Positions 23,205-29,098 of a stretch of DNA of 29,098 nt are shown here, one piece after another. Numbering within the stretch: position 1 is the stretch's first letter; each line of letters begins with the position of its first letter. Source of the stretch: Actinocrinis sp046724665 (GTDB lineage Bacteria; Actinomycetota; Actinomycetes; Streptomycetales; Catenulisporaceae); the NCBI GenBank assembly GCA_046724665.1, contig JBKOWZ010000129.1:1-29098 (forward strand), in the 5' to 3' direction. The notes below the pieces were generated by a model. It saw nothing but the letters and a program-made list of their open reading frames with translations. It was not told the DNA's origin and did not search any database. Position numbers and translations under genes: made by a program.

Positions 23205-23396
23205 TTACCGCTGCTCGATGTGAGACGTGTTCCCGGAGGCCGGTCCGCTCGGCGACGGCTTCTCGGGGGTCTGGCTGGGAGGCGCCTCGTCGCGTAGTGC
23301 TCGCAGGCTGCCCTCGTCCCAGTGCCGCGATGCCGCTGTGCCGCGGGCACGGCGACGCGGCCGCAGTGCGGCGAGCACGGATCGGATCGGTGTCAC
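23205..23396 (-). CDS. Small hypothetical protein (63 aa), coupled to the 77-aa gene
   Basis: No known family. The GTG start overlaps the TGA stop of the upstream 77-residue gene (GTGA), and third-position GC is high throughout, both of which support real coding. The protein has an arginine-rich N-terminal segment (VLAALRPRRRARG), a short charged helix (WDEGSLRALRDE) and a proline/serine-rich tail, so it is probably largely disordered and might bind nucleic acid. It sits just before the cold-shock gene. Confidence 0.55.
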   Translation of the reverse strand: MTPIRSVLAALRPRRRARGTAASRHWDEGSLRALRDEAPPSQTPEKPSPSGPASGNTSHIEQR

Positions 23397-23626
23397 TGCT
23401 CGACGGGATCGCCGGTGGTACGCGTCCTGAACGCCGCGGCGCGTGTTCGGGCCGCTCGTGCGCTGCGCGCCAGCGGTCGGCCGAGCGCGGTCGGCAATCC
23501 GGTCAGCGGCCGCTTCCAGCCACCGGTGAACAGGTCGTGCAGGGTGGGCTTGGTGGAGACGATGGTCGGCTGCGCCTGAGGCGGGTCTGCCAGGGGGGTG
23601 GGGGAAGGATTTCGGTCCGCAGTCAT
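23393..23626 (-). CDS. Small hypothetical protein (77 aa)
   Basis: No known family. The N-terminal 25 residues are proline-rich. The rest holds a possibly conserved block TLHDLFTGGWKRPLTGLPTA followed by a basic helix (LARSARAARTRAAAF). Codon use in this frame is strongly GC3-rich. The ATG at 23626 has only a weak ribosome site. It is first in the set 77 aa - 63 aa - cold shock - DUF5994, about 95 nt downstream of a TATGCT box. Confidence 0.55.
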   Translation of the reverse strand: MTADRNPSPTPLADPPQAQPTIVSTKPTLHDLFTGGWKRPLTGLPTALGRPLARSARAARTRAAAFRTRTTGDPVEQ

Positions 23627-23725
23627 CGGACGCCTGTCTCCGGACCGATGAATGGCCCGGGTCCTTGCTTCGCCCACGGCGACAGGGGCTTGAGTGCCCG
23701 TATACGAAATGCCGCGAGTGCTTTG

Positions 23726-23731
23726 AGCATA
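23726..23731 (-). promoter_or_regulatory. -10-like box TATGCT for the small-protein/cold-shock set
   Basis: Read on the minus strand, upstream of the gene at 23626 with a leader of about 95 nt. No clear -35 was found, so confidence is low. The rest of 23627-23789 holds nothing else that I can support. Confidence 0.3.
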
Positions 23732-23789
23732 CACCTGCGGTCGGCCGCGTGTGCGGTGTTGGCCTGTTGGTTTGCCCTCAGCGGCCCGC

Positions 23790-25322
23790 TCATGCGGTGC
23801 CGTGATCTGCCGTGCCGTGGCGCGGGCTGCGCATGCGGTCGAGCAAATGAGGAATCGAAACCGTCGCGAAGGCGATCGCGGTGTCGCTGGTGCCGTAGGG
23901 GATGACGAGGGCGTCCTGGTGGCGCATCGCCCCGCAGGAGTAGACCACGTTGGGTACATAGCCGTCGCGCTCTCGCGCGGTGGCCGTGATCAGCGGCTCG
24001 GGCAGGCTCGCCAGGACCCGGGCGGGGTGGTCGAGGTCCAGCAGGATGGCGCCGATGCTGTAGGTGCGCATCGGGCCGACGCCGTGGGTCAGCACGAGCC
24101 ATCCCGCCTCGGTCTCGATAGGGGAGCCGCAGTTGCCGACCTGGGTCAGCTCCCAGACTCGGCCCGGGGCGTGTACGGTCTCGCCGATGCTCCAGGTCTG
24201 GTTGTCCGGGGAGGTGGCGAGGCTGATGCTCTCCCGATCCCAGCGCGAGAGCGCCAGGTAGCTGCCGCCGACTTGGCGAGGGAACAGCGCCATGCCCTTG
24301 TTCGACGCGGCCGGGCCGGTCAGCTGCGTGATCTGGAAGGTGCGGAATTCCGTGGTGTGCAGGCGCTGCGGGGTGACCGAGGCGCCGTCGAACGCGGTGT
24401 ACGTCGCGCAGTACGAGGCAGCGCCATGCTCGTCGGTGAAGCGCACGAACCGGGCGTCCTCCATGCCGCGGCGCTCGGTCGGCGCGTTGGGCCACAGGAC
24501 GCGTTCGCTGATCGCGGTATCGCGCTGGAATCCGAGGTCGTAGCTTGATGCGGCGATCCAGCGGATGCGCTCGATGGTGCGGTGGGTTGCCTGACGCGCG
24601 GTCAGACGTGCGGGCAGTCTCTCCAGTGTTTGTCCGAGTTGAACCGCGTCGAACCGGCGGGGCAGGTGCCGGTGCAGGAACGCGGCGACCTCGTCGTCGT
24701 CACCGGTCGCGGACAGCATGGCCTCGAACTGCTGCGATTCGTAGTGGGGCGAGCGTACGCGGCCGGTCCCCGCGTACGGGCCGGGCGGTTGCAGGTCGAT
24801 GCGCCCGTCCGGGCCGGCCACCCCGGTGCGGAACTCGATGCAGGACATGTGCCCCTCGCCGATGCCGCGGGCGCTGAGCACGAAGCGGGTCTCGCCGGGG
24901 GCCAGGCCGCTTTGGTCGGGGTGGGCGACCATGGACGGGTTGCACAGCGCGGCGCCTTCGATCGCGTACTCGTGGGTGAAGTAGGAGCCGATCAGCAGGC
25001 GGCGCGGTCCGGAGAGCGGTGTGGCGCGGGGGATGCGGTGCGCGATGGTCTCGAAGTGGTCCGCGAAGGTGCCGCGCAGGTCGCGGTGGCGCGCGGTGAA
25101 GGCCGCGAGAGCCGCGGACAGGGCCGCGTCCACCTCGGCATCGCTGAGGGCCAGCACGCGCGAAACGACCAGCGCGGTGCGCGACTCGTGCTCCGGCAGT
25201 TCCTCGCCGGGAACGAACAGCTTCGCGATCACCCGGCCCGGGTCGGGTGCGAGGCGTTGAGCCGAGCGGGTGACCAGGCCGTGGGTCGCGACAGCGGGTG
25301 AGGTTGTGGACCGTTCGGTCAT
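23790..25322 (-). CDS. GH130-like glycosidase/phosphorylase
   Basis: A 510-residue protein. From about residue 270 it shows GH130 five-bladed propeller signatures: RGMEDARFVRF (E288, D289), YCATYTAFDG, SNKGMALFPRQVGGSYLALSR cut by a KGMALFP block, NCGSPIETEAGWLVLTHGVG, YVPNVVYSCGA and VIPYGTSDTAIAFATV. The roughly 260-residue N-terminal part is longer than in simple GH130 enzymes. GH130 members cleave or phosphorolyse beta-mannosides; which reaction occurs here is not clear. No signal peptide, so it acts inside the cell. The ATG at 25322 overlaps the upstream stop (ATGA). Last gene of the operon with a glycosyltransferase and a six-hairpin-type protein, a grouping that suggests turnover of a mannose-type glycan or glycoside. 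Confidence 0.83.
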   Translation of the reverse strand: MTERSTTSPAVATHGLVTRSAQRLAPDPGRVIAKLFVPGEELPEHESRTALVVSRVLALSDAEVDAALSAALAAFTARHRDLRGTFADHFETIAHRIPRATPLSGPRRLLIGSYFTHEYAIEGAALCNPSMVAHPDQSGLAPGETRFVLSARGIGEGHMSCIEFRTGVAGPDGRIDLQPPGPYAGTGRVRSPHYESQQFEAMLSATGDDDEVAAFLHRHLPRRFDAVQLGQTLERLPARLTARQATHRTIERIRWIAASSYDLGFQRDTAISERVLWPNAPTERRGMEDARFVRFTDEHGAASYCATYTAFDGASVTPQRLHTTEFRTFQITQLTGPAASNKGMALFPRQVGGSYLALSRWDRESISLATSPDNQTWSIGETVHAPGRVWELTQVGNCGSPIETEAGWLVLTHGVGPMRTYSIGAILLDLDHPARVLASLPEPLITATARERDGYVPNVVYSCGAMRHQDALVIPYGTSDTAIAFATVSIPHLLDRMRSPRHGTADHGTA

Positions 25323-26371
25323 CGGAGCCTCGCGATCCTGATGCCTTGCTGGAGAGTGGAGATCAGCGCCAGCGTCGATTCGGCGCCCTGGTTGAGGCTG
25401 TGGCCCTGTGGGTGCAGGCCGTCGTAGCCGCCTCCGCTGCCCGGGTCGTGCAGCGCGACCTGCCGGTCGTTCTCGCCGAGGAACCAGCTGACCGCTTGCT
25501 CGACTCCCGCGATCCACCGCGTGTCCCTGCTCACTTCGAACGCCCTGGCGCACGCGTCGGCGAGGGCCGCGGCTTCGAGGGGTTGCTGATCGAAGCCGGG
25601 TCGCGGCAGGCCCGCGTGCCAGCCCTGGGACCCGGTGGGCGACAGGTGCCCCGGACCGCTTTCGGTGGCCAACAGCCACTCGAGCAACTCGAGGCCGTGA
25701 TGACCGGTCTCGGCGTCGAGCAGCAGTTGTCCCGCGGCGATGAGCACCTCGGGCAGGACGGCGTTCGCGTAGCCGAGCCGGTCCTCGGGCCACGGCCAGG
25801 CCGAGCCGGGTTCGGGCCGCTGGATCGTCTTCGCCGCGTCGGTGAGCAGGTCGATCGCGCGCTGGTGCCCTGGGTGCGCGGCCAGGATCTCGGCGGCGCC
25901 CAGTGCCGCGAAGGCCATCGAACGCGGCCAGGGCGAGCGTTGCCCGACGCTGGAGTCGAACGCGTCCATGGCGCGTTCACGCACCCAGACCAGCGGCGAG
26001 CGGACCGCAGCGGTGCCCAGCGCCCACAGCGCCCGGCCCCACCAGTCGCCGAGTCCGGGTTCGTCCTGCCAGCGCCGGTCGAACCCGAGTCGGTTGTGAA
26101 AGCGGCCGTCGGGGCTCTGAGCGTGCACCACGAACGCCAGGTACCGTTCGGCGAGCGGGTCCGAGGGCCCCGCCAGGTGCCAGGGGAGCGGCTGGCGACA
26201 CAGCACGACCAGACCGCGGGCGACATCGTCGAGACAGTAGCCGTGCTCACGCCGCGGCGTGGCGTGGCGGGCATGCTCGAACAGGCCGGTGTCGTCGCTG
26301 AGCCTGGCCAGGTGGGTGAACGCGGCCTCCAGCAGGACTCCTGCCGACTCCGTCATGAGGCGACTCTTCAT
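25319..26371 (-). CDS. Six-hairpin (alpha/alpha toroid) glycosidase-like protein
   Basis: A 350-residue protein rich in paired helices and aromatic/acid motifs: EHGYCLDDVARGLVVL (residues about 41-56), WWGRALWALGTAAV, WPRSMAFAALGAAEIL, LGYANAVLPEVLIAAG and WFLGENDRQVALHDPGSGG...NQGAESTLALIS. This is like the six-hairpin glycoside hydrolases and glucuronyl hydrolases, although I cannot assign a numbered family. The start at 26371 overlaps the glycosyltransferase stop (ATGA) and the end overlaps the GH130 start, so the three proteins are made together. No signal peptide. Probably a cytoplasmic enzyme acting on the same glycan. Confidence 0.78.
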   Translation of the reverse strand: MKSRLMTESAGVLLEAAFTHLARLSDDTGLFEHARHATPRREHGYCLDDVARGLVVLCRQPLPWHLAGPSDPLAERYLAFVVHAQSPDGRFHNRLGFDRRWQDEPGLGDWWGRALWALGTAAVRSPLVWVRERAMDAFDSSVGQRSPWPRSMAFAALGAAEILAAHPGHQRAIDLLTDAAKTIQRPEPGSAWPWPEDRLGYANAVLPEVLIAAGQLLLDAETGHHGLELLEWLLATESGPGHLSPTGSQGWHAGLPRPGFDQQPLEAAALADACARAFEVSRDTRWIAGVEQAVSWFLGENDRQVALHDPGSGGGYDGLHPQGHSLNQGAESTLALISTLQQGIRIARLR

Positions 26372-27504
26372 GAGGCGACCTTGGCCGGTGCGGCCAGCAG
26401 TGATTTCGCCAGGGCGCGATAGCGGTCGGCGACGGCGGTCCATTTCAGGGCCGGGGTCAGTTCGGCGCAGCGAGCCGTCATCGTCTCGGCCAGGCCCGGC
26501 TCGGTCAGGACCCGGCGGATCGCGTCGGCCATGGCCTGCGGATCGCGGTGCGCCACTACGATCCCGGCGCCGCCGGCGAGCAGCTCGCGGGCGTGCGGGA
26601 ACCCGGTCGCGACCACCGGGCGCTGCGCCGCCACCGCCTCGATGAGCACCCCCGAGGTGACCTGCTGGTCCGAGTCGTAGGGCAACAGCACGACGTCGGC
26701 CTGGCGCACCATGTCCATCAACGGTCCGACTTCGCGGTACGTCGGATCGAACTCGACCAGGTCGAGGACGCCCTCGGCCCGCGCCTGGTAGCGCAGCGCG
26801 TCGCGGTAGGCCTCGCCCTGGTCGGCGAGCACCTTGGGATGGGTCTGGCCGGCCACCAGGTAGCGGGGAGCCGGCCGCAGGTCGCGCAGATGGCTGAGCG
26901 CTGTGATCGCCCATTCGATGCCCTTGCCGGGTCCGATCAGCCCCCACGTCAGGATCGTCGGCCTGCGGTGGCCGTTCGCCGAGTCCTGCGGTCGTTGCCT
27001 CATTGCCGGGGCGCCGTGCGGAATGACGCTCACACGGCCCTCATCGACCAGATAGCCGGTCTTGAGGATGGTGGCAGCGCTCTGAGACAGGACGACGACG
27101 GCGTCCGAAGCGTCGATGACGCGTTGCAGCACCAGCCGCTGATGCGGCGTGGGGAAAGCCAGCACCGTGTGCAGCACGGCGATCACCGGGACATCGACGC
27201 GATCGAGCACGTCGAGCACGTCCTCACCGTCCAGGCCACCGTAGATGCCGTATTCGTGCTGGAGGATCAGCACGTCATATCGGTCGAGCACCTCGGCCGC
27301 GCGGCTAGCGCTGATCGGGCGCACGGTCGTCAGCTCTGCGGCCGGCTCGTATCGCATGGTCCGGTAGGTCCCGTCGACCACCTGCACGACACCGCACCGG
27401 CTGCCCGCCACCGGGTTCGAAAGATGGCGAAGCAGGGACGCGCAGAACGTGGCCAGCCCGCATTGAGTCGGCGGGAAAGTACTCAGGAAGCCGTAGTTGA
27501 CCAT
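26368..27504 (-). CDS. GT4-type glycosyltransferase with intact QHEYG motif
   Basis: A 378-residue GT-B retaining glycosyltransferase. The N-terminal signature is FLSTFPPTQCGLATF, and the acceptor-side motif LQHEYGIYGG is at 81-90. The C-terminal donor half shows ILTWGLIGPGKGIEWAI, YLVAGQTHP, VLLPYDSDQQVTSGVLIEAV and FPHARELLAGGAGIVV. GAGG-type ribosome site (GAGGCG) about 10 nt before the ATG. First gene of a three-gene coupled operon with a six-hairpin-type protein and a GH130-like enzyme. It is clearly paralogous to 21244-22404, and this copy keeps the canonical residues, so it is the better reference for the ancestral function. Cytoplasmic, no membrane segments. Confidence 0.9.
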   Translation of the reverse strand: MVNYGFLSTFPPTQCGLATFCASLLRHLSNPVAGSRCGVVQVVDGTYRTMRYEPAAELTTVRPISASRAAEVLDRYDVLILQHEYGIYGGLDGEDVLDVLDRVDVPVIAVLHTVLAFPTPHQRLVLQRVIDASDAVVVLSQSAATILKTGYLVDEGRVSVIPHGAPAMRQRPQDSANGHRRPTILTWGLIGPGKGIEWAITALSHLRDLRPAPRYLVAGQTHPKVLADQGEAYRDALRYQARAEGVLDLVEFDPTYREVGPLMDMVRQADVVLLPYDSDQQVTSGVLIEAVAAQRPVVATGFPHARELLAGGAGIVVAHRDPQAMADAIRRVLTEPGLAETMTARCAELTPALKWTAVADRYRALAKSLLAAPAKVAS

Positions 27505-28033
27505 CAGCGGTACGCCTCACATCGCATCGAGGTCGGTCGGTCGGAGACTCGACGACGCGAGTGGCCGGCCTCACGCGGACCAGACCCTCCTTGTGAACCC
27601 GACCGCGTGGCCTGTCGGTGACGCACGAGCGCCAGGAAGGCGAACCAGAAAGAGCCGTACACGTGACGCGAGAGATCCGCACCCCGAGGCGGGGTTCGTC
27701 GGATTCGGAACGGGACGCACAGCGTCCGCCGAGAAGAAGGCGTCACCGCAAGACGTGCCGGTCAGCCCACACTAGCATCCCGCTCGGTGTGGGACGCGGC
27801 GTCGAAATTTCTCAGCATGCTGGGATCAACGGGTGTCCAGCGTCCCCGGTTCGACAAAGTCGGTGCGCATCGGGCTTGCCGGGCTCGGCGGCGGGCCGGC
27901 AGAGGTCGTCGGTCATCGTGCGACACCTGTCCCGAACCGAGGTCCCGAGCGGGTGTCGCCGCGGTCGCGTAGAGTCGCAGTGTCGCTCTGGACCCTGGTG
28001 ACATCCCTCTCGTGCGGTGGACCGGAGCAGACC
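27505..28033. other. 529-bp region between the glycosyltransferase operon and the STAS gene
   Basis: No credible gene. It contains a small hairpin (ACCCCG-AGG-CGGGGT, 27681-27695), an inverted repeat over a minus-strand extended -10 box (27766-27793), and a TAGAGT -10-like box (27969-27974) 60 nt upstream of the STAS start. An open frame on the minus strand from 27746 to 27504 ends with a TGATG overlap onto the glycosyltransferase, but its codon use is mixed and I do not call it a gene. Confidence 0.5.
27766..27793 (-). promoter_or_regulatory. Inverted repeat CCCACAC-N14-GTGTGGG with a minus-strand extended -10 box
   Basis: Perfect 7-bp arms. On the minus strand TGCTAGTGT (extended -10, TGN-TAGTGT) ends inside one arm (box at 27774-27769), so a regulator bound here would block the promoter. 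The resulting leader to the glycosyltransferase ATG would be about 260 nt. Confidence 0.35.
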
Positions 28034-28480
28034 ATGATGGCTCGGCGATCGACTCAGACGCCGGATTCGAGTCCGAAGCGGCCGGACGCCCTCGAGCCCG
28101 CGGGCTGGCACCCGACGCGGCCGGACGGACCGGCGTGGCTGCGGGTGGATGTGGACACGCGGGCGGATCTGGCGGTCGTCACCGTGGCCGGCGAGGTGGA
28201 CATCGGCTGCACCACGGCCCTCGGACGGGACCTGTTCGCCCTGTTGGATCAGGGGTGCGTGCGGATCGTGCTCGAACTCTCCGGGGTGGTGTTCTGCGAC
28301 GCCCACGGGTTTGGGCTGATGGCAAGCGTGTCGCGGCGGGCAGTGCAGCGTGGCGGTTGGTTGAGGATAGCGGGTGCGCGACCGCACGTCGCCCGGGTGA
28401 TCGGCATCGTGCGCTTGACGCGGACGCTGCCCACGTACCGCACCGTCTCGGACGCGCTGGGGGACCGTGCGCTGTCGTGA
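28034..28480 (+). CDS. STAS-domain protein (anti-sigma factor antagonist-like), Ser to Ala at the phospho-site
   Basis: A 148-residue protein with a STAS domain in residues about 36-145: LRVDVDTRADLAVVTVAGEVD, then CTTALGRDLFALLDQGCVRIVLELSGVVFCDAHGFGLM cut after the key FCDAHG. In SpoIIAA/RsbV-type antagonists the phosphorylated serine follows the aspartate (DSSG); here the order is D89-A90-H91-G92, so no phosphorylation by an anti-sigma kinase is possible at this site. The first 34 residues are a proline-rich polar tail. The ATG at 28034 (or 28037) follows GGAGCAG. The stop overlaps a GTG that begins the GAF/ANTAR-like remnant. It may bind its kinase partner without being switched off. Confidence 0.82.
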   Translation: MMARRSTQTPDSSPKRPDALEPAGWHPTRPDGPAWLRVDVDTRADLAVVTVAGEVDIGCTTALGRDLFALLDQGCVRIVLELSGVVFCDAHGFGLMASVSRRAVQRGGWLRIAGARPHVARVIGIVRLTRTLPTYRTVSDALGDRALS

Positions 28481-28599
28481 ATACGACGCGCGAGGCTCAG
28501 ATTGCTGAGATCTTCGTCGAACTCGCGGATGCGCTGGCGGAAATCCCGGTCAATGCGGCTCTCGCGAGGCTACGCGACTCGTGCGGGGCGAACTCCGGC
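28477..28599 (+). pseudogene. Remnant of a GAF/ANTAR-type regulator (N terminus only)
   Basis: From a GTG overlapping the STAS stop (GTGA) the frame reads VNTTREAQIAEIFVELADAL and goes on to LARLRDSC. This is like the first 35 residues of actinobacterial GAF-ANTAR proteins (REQRLAETFVELADTL...). After about codon 38 the resemblance ends, and the frame runs on with no GAF core or ANTAR domain, overlapping a convergent real gene. The most likely history is a deletion that removed most of the gene. The end given is where the convergent gene begins. A very short functional peptide cannot be excluded. Confidence 0.5.
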
Positions 28600-28812
28600 T
28601 CAGTATCGCGACCGCCGGCCGGGCGGCAGCGCCTCGACGTGGTAGTCGCGGGCGTCTCCGCCCGCCGCGAGTTCGGCGATCTTGGCGCTGGCTTGCTCGC
28701 GGGACGAGTAGCGGTAGGCGTTCGCCCTGACGAAGGTGACTCCGTCCGCGCCCCACGACCTGCCCCAGTAGCTTCCCGTGTCGGTCGCGATGATCCAGTT
28801 TCCGGAGTCCAT
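28600..28812 (-). CDS. Small hypothetical protein (70 aa), tryptophan/tyrosine-rich
   Basis: No named family, but the composition is that of a folded protein: NWIIATDTGSYWGRSWGADG, then VTFVRANAYRYSSREQASAKIAEL cut at YSS, and RDYHVEALP. The pattern of beta strands, then a helix, then a strand is seen in small conserved actinobacterial proteins. On the minus strand a TAGTCT -10-like box (28825-28820) ends 7 nt before the ATG and no Shine-Dalgarno is visible, so the mRNA may be leaderless. Direct repeats of GTTCAC lie just upstream. Confidence 0.62.
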   Translation of the reverse strand: MDSGNWIIATDTGSYWGRSWGADGVTFVRANAYRYSSREQASAKIAELAAGGDARDYHVEALPPGRRSRY

Positions 28813-28829
28813 GCTTGTCAGACTATGCA

Positions 28830-28846
28830 GTTCACAGAGCGTTCAC
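28830..28846 (+). promoter_or_regulatory. Direct repeat GTTCAC at 11-bp spacing, PHO-box-like
   Basis: GTTCACAGAGC followed by GTTCACAACGA: two units with an 11-bp period, like the direct-repeat units bound by streptomycete PhoP (GTTCACC-type). It overlaps the -35 area of the leaderless promoter of the gene at 28600-28812. The units read on the strand opposite to that gene, and only two units are seen. Confidence 0.4.
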
Positions 28847-29029
28847 AACGATTCGCGACCCTTGATCGGGCCGTTCACGGCCGCGCAGCTGCCTGGGCCG
28901 ACGCTCTGGGGTCGTCCGCCGGGGCTGTTGAGGCTATGCTGAAGTCAGCAGTGTGTTCGGTCTTCCGACCGGCGGCTGTGGCTCCCCGCAAAATCGGCTT
29001 TCCGTGCGCGGGTTGAGCGGATTGGAACT
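28847..29029. other. Right-end region without a supported gene
   Basis: A frame is open on the plus strand to a TGA at 29016, but codon use and sequence do not look coding. A small hairpin (CGGTC-TTC-CGACCG type, near 28957-28970) and a -10-like TATGCT (near 28936) are visible. A short untranslated RNA ending at the strong hairpin at 29030-29076 is possible but not shown. Confidence 0.3.
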
Positions 29030-29076
29030 GACGAGCCCGCGCCCGCGGAAGCATTTTCCGTGGGCGCGGGCTCGTC
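29030..29076. terminator. Strong 21-bp stem-loop at the right end
   Basis: Arms at 29030-29050 and 29056-29076 pair over 21 bp with a single G-T wobble, closing a 5-nt GCATT loop. The stem is GC-rich with AA/TT next to the loop. It is probably a terminator for a transcript coming from either side; the neighbouring gene to the right lies outside the window. Confidence 0.75.
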
Positions 29077-29098
29077 GTTAGCCAGGTTCGGATCCTGA

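Noticed and set aside
27504..27746. 80-residue minus-strand frame ending with TGATG on the glycosyltransferase start
   Set aside because: The overlap is suggestive, but codon third positions are mixed, no ribosome site is evident and the sequence has no recognisable domain.
28012..29016. 334-residue plus-strand open frame at the right end
   Set aside because: It is out of frame with the STAS gene in its first part and runs through the convergent 70-residue gene; only the segment 28477-28599 resembles a known N terminus.
1..29098. CRISPR arrays, insertion sequences, integrase or attachment sites
   Set aside because: No regularly spaced direct repeats, transposase motifs or terminal inverted repeats were seen on reading the window.

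Overview
The window is GC-rich DNA with GTG and TTG starts, Rossmann- and crotonase-type metabolic genes, overlapping stop/start codons (ATGA, GTGA, TGATG), an RbpA-type RNA polymerase-binding protein and a STAS/ANTAR-type signalling remnant. All of this points to a filamentous actinomycete (Streptomyces or a relative). Two genes, an SDR (codon 180) and rbpA (fourth codon from the end), contain the rare leucine codon TTA. I cannot name the species.

Positions 1-16300 look like most of an unassigned biosynthetic gene cluster that runs off the left edge. A minus-strand operon (1-4970) encodes two SDRs, two FAD enzymes of the amine-oxidase/desaturase type and a crotonase. A divergent MarR regulator follows. 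Next comes a plus-strand operon (6205-9949) for a three-subunit molybdenum hydroxylase of the PaoABC/YagTSR aldehyde-oxidase type. A 17-bp-stem bidirectional terminator separates it from a convergent GMC (cholesterol-oxidase-like) flavoenzyme. A second plus-strand operon (11832-16300) begins with the XdhC maturation factor of the Mo enzyme and continues, largely with overlapping genes, with ACP, FabF-type KS, FabH-type KS and thioesterase. So the Mo-enzyme chaperone and a minimal type II acyl-assembly line share one transcript. Two copies of TTAAGTCA lie about 39-40 bp upstream of the predicted -35 boxes of the two plus-strand operons, and an inverted copy lies upstream of the GMC gene. This suggests one regulator controls the set. 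The product is unknown; an acyl chain made by ACP/KS/KS, then dehydrogenated, reduced and oxidised (aldehyde to acid or C-H hydroxylation), fits the gene content.

Positions 16317-19465 (minus) hold a 6-pyruvoyl-tetrahydropterin synthase/QueD homologue and a large AAA/TPR protein resembling LAL regulators but with no visible C-terminal LuxR helix-turn-helix. These may be the cluster edge.

Positions 19757-22404 (plus) hold two small helical hypotheticals, an rbpA gene and a glycosyltransferase. Positions 22427-23626 (minus) hold a small tight gene set: two tiny hypotheticals coupled by a GTGA overlap, a cold-shock protein and a DUF5994-like protein. Positions 23790-27504 (minus) hold a translationally coupled three-gene sugar operon: a GT4-type glycosyltransferase paralogous to the one at 21244, a six-hairpin-type protein and a GH130-type protein. 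The right end has a STAS protein whose usual phospho-serine is alanine, the N-terminal remnant of what looks like a GAF/ANTAR regulator, a 70-residue small protein, and a 21-bp terminator-like stem. No rRNA, tRNA, CRISPR array, insertion sequence or phage gene was seen.
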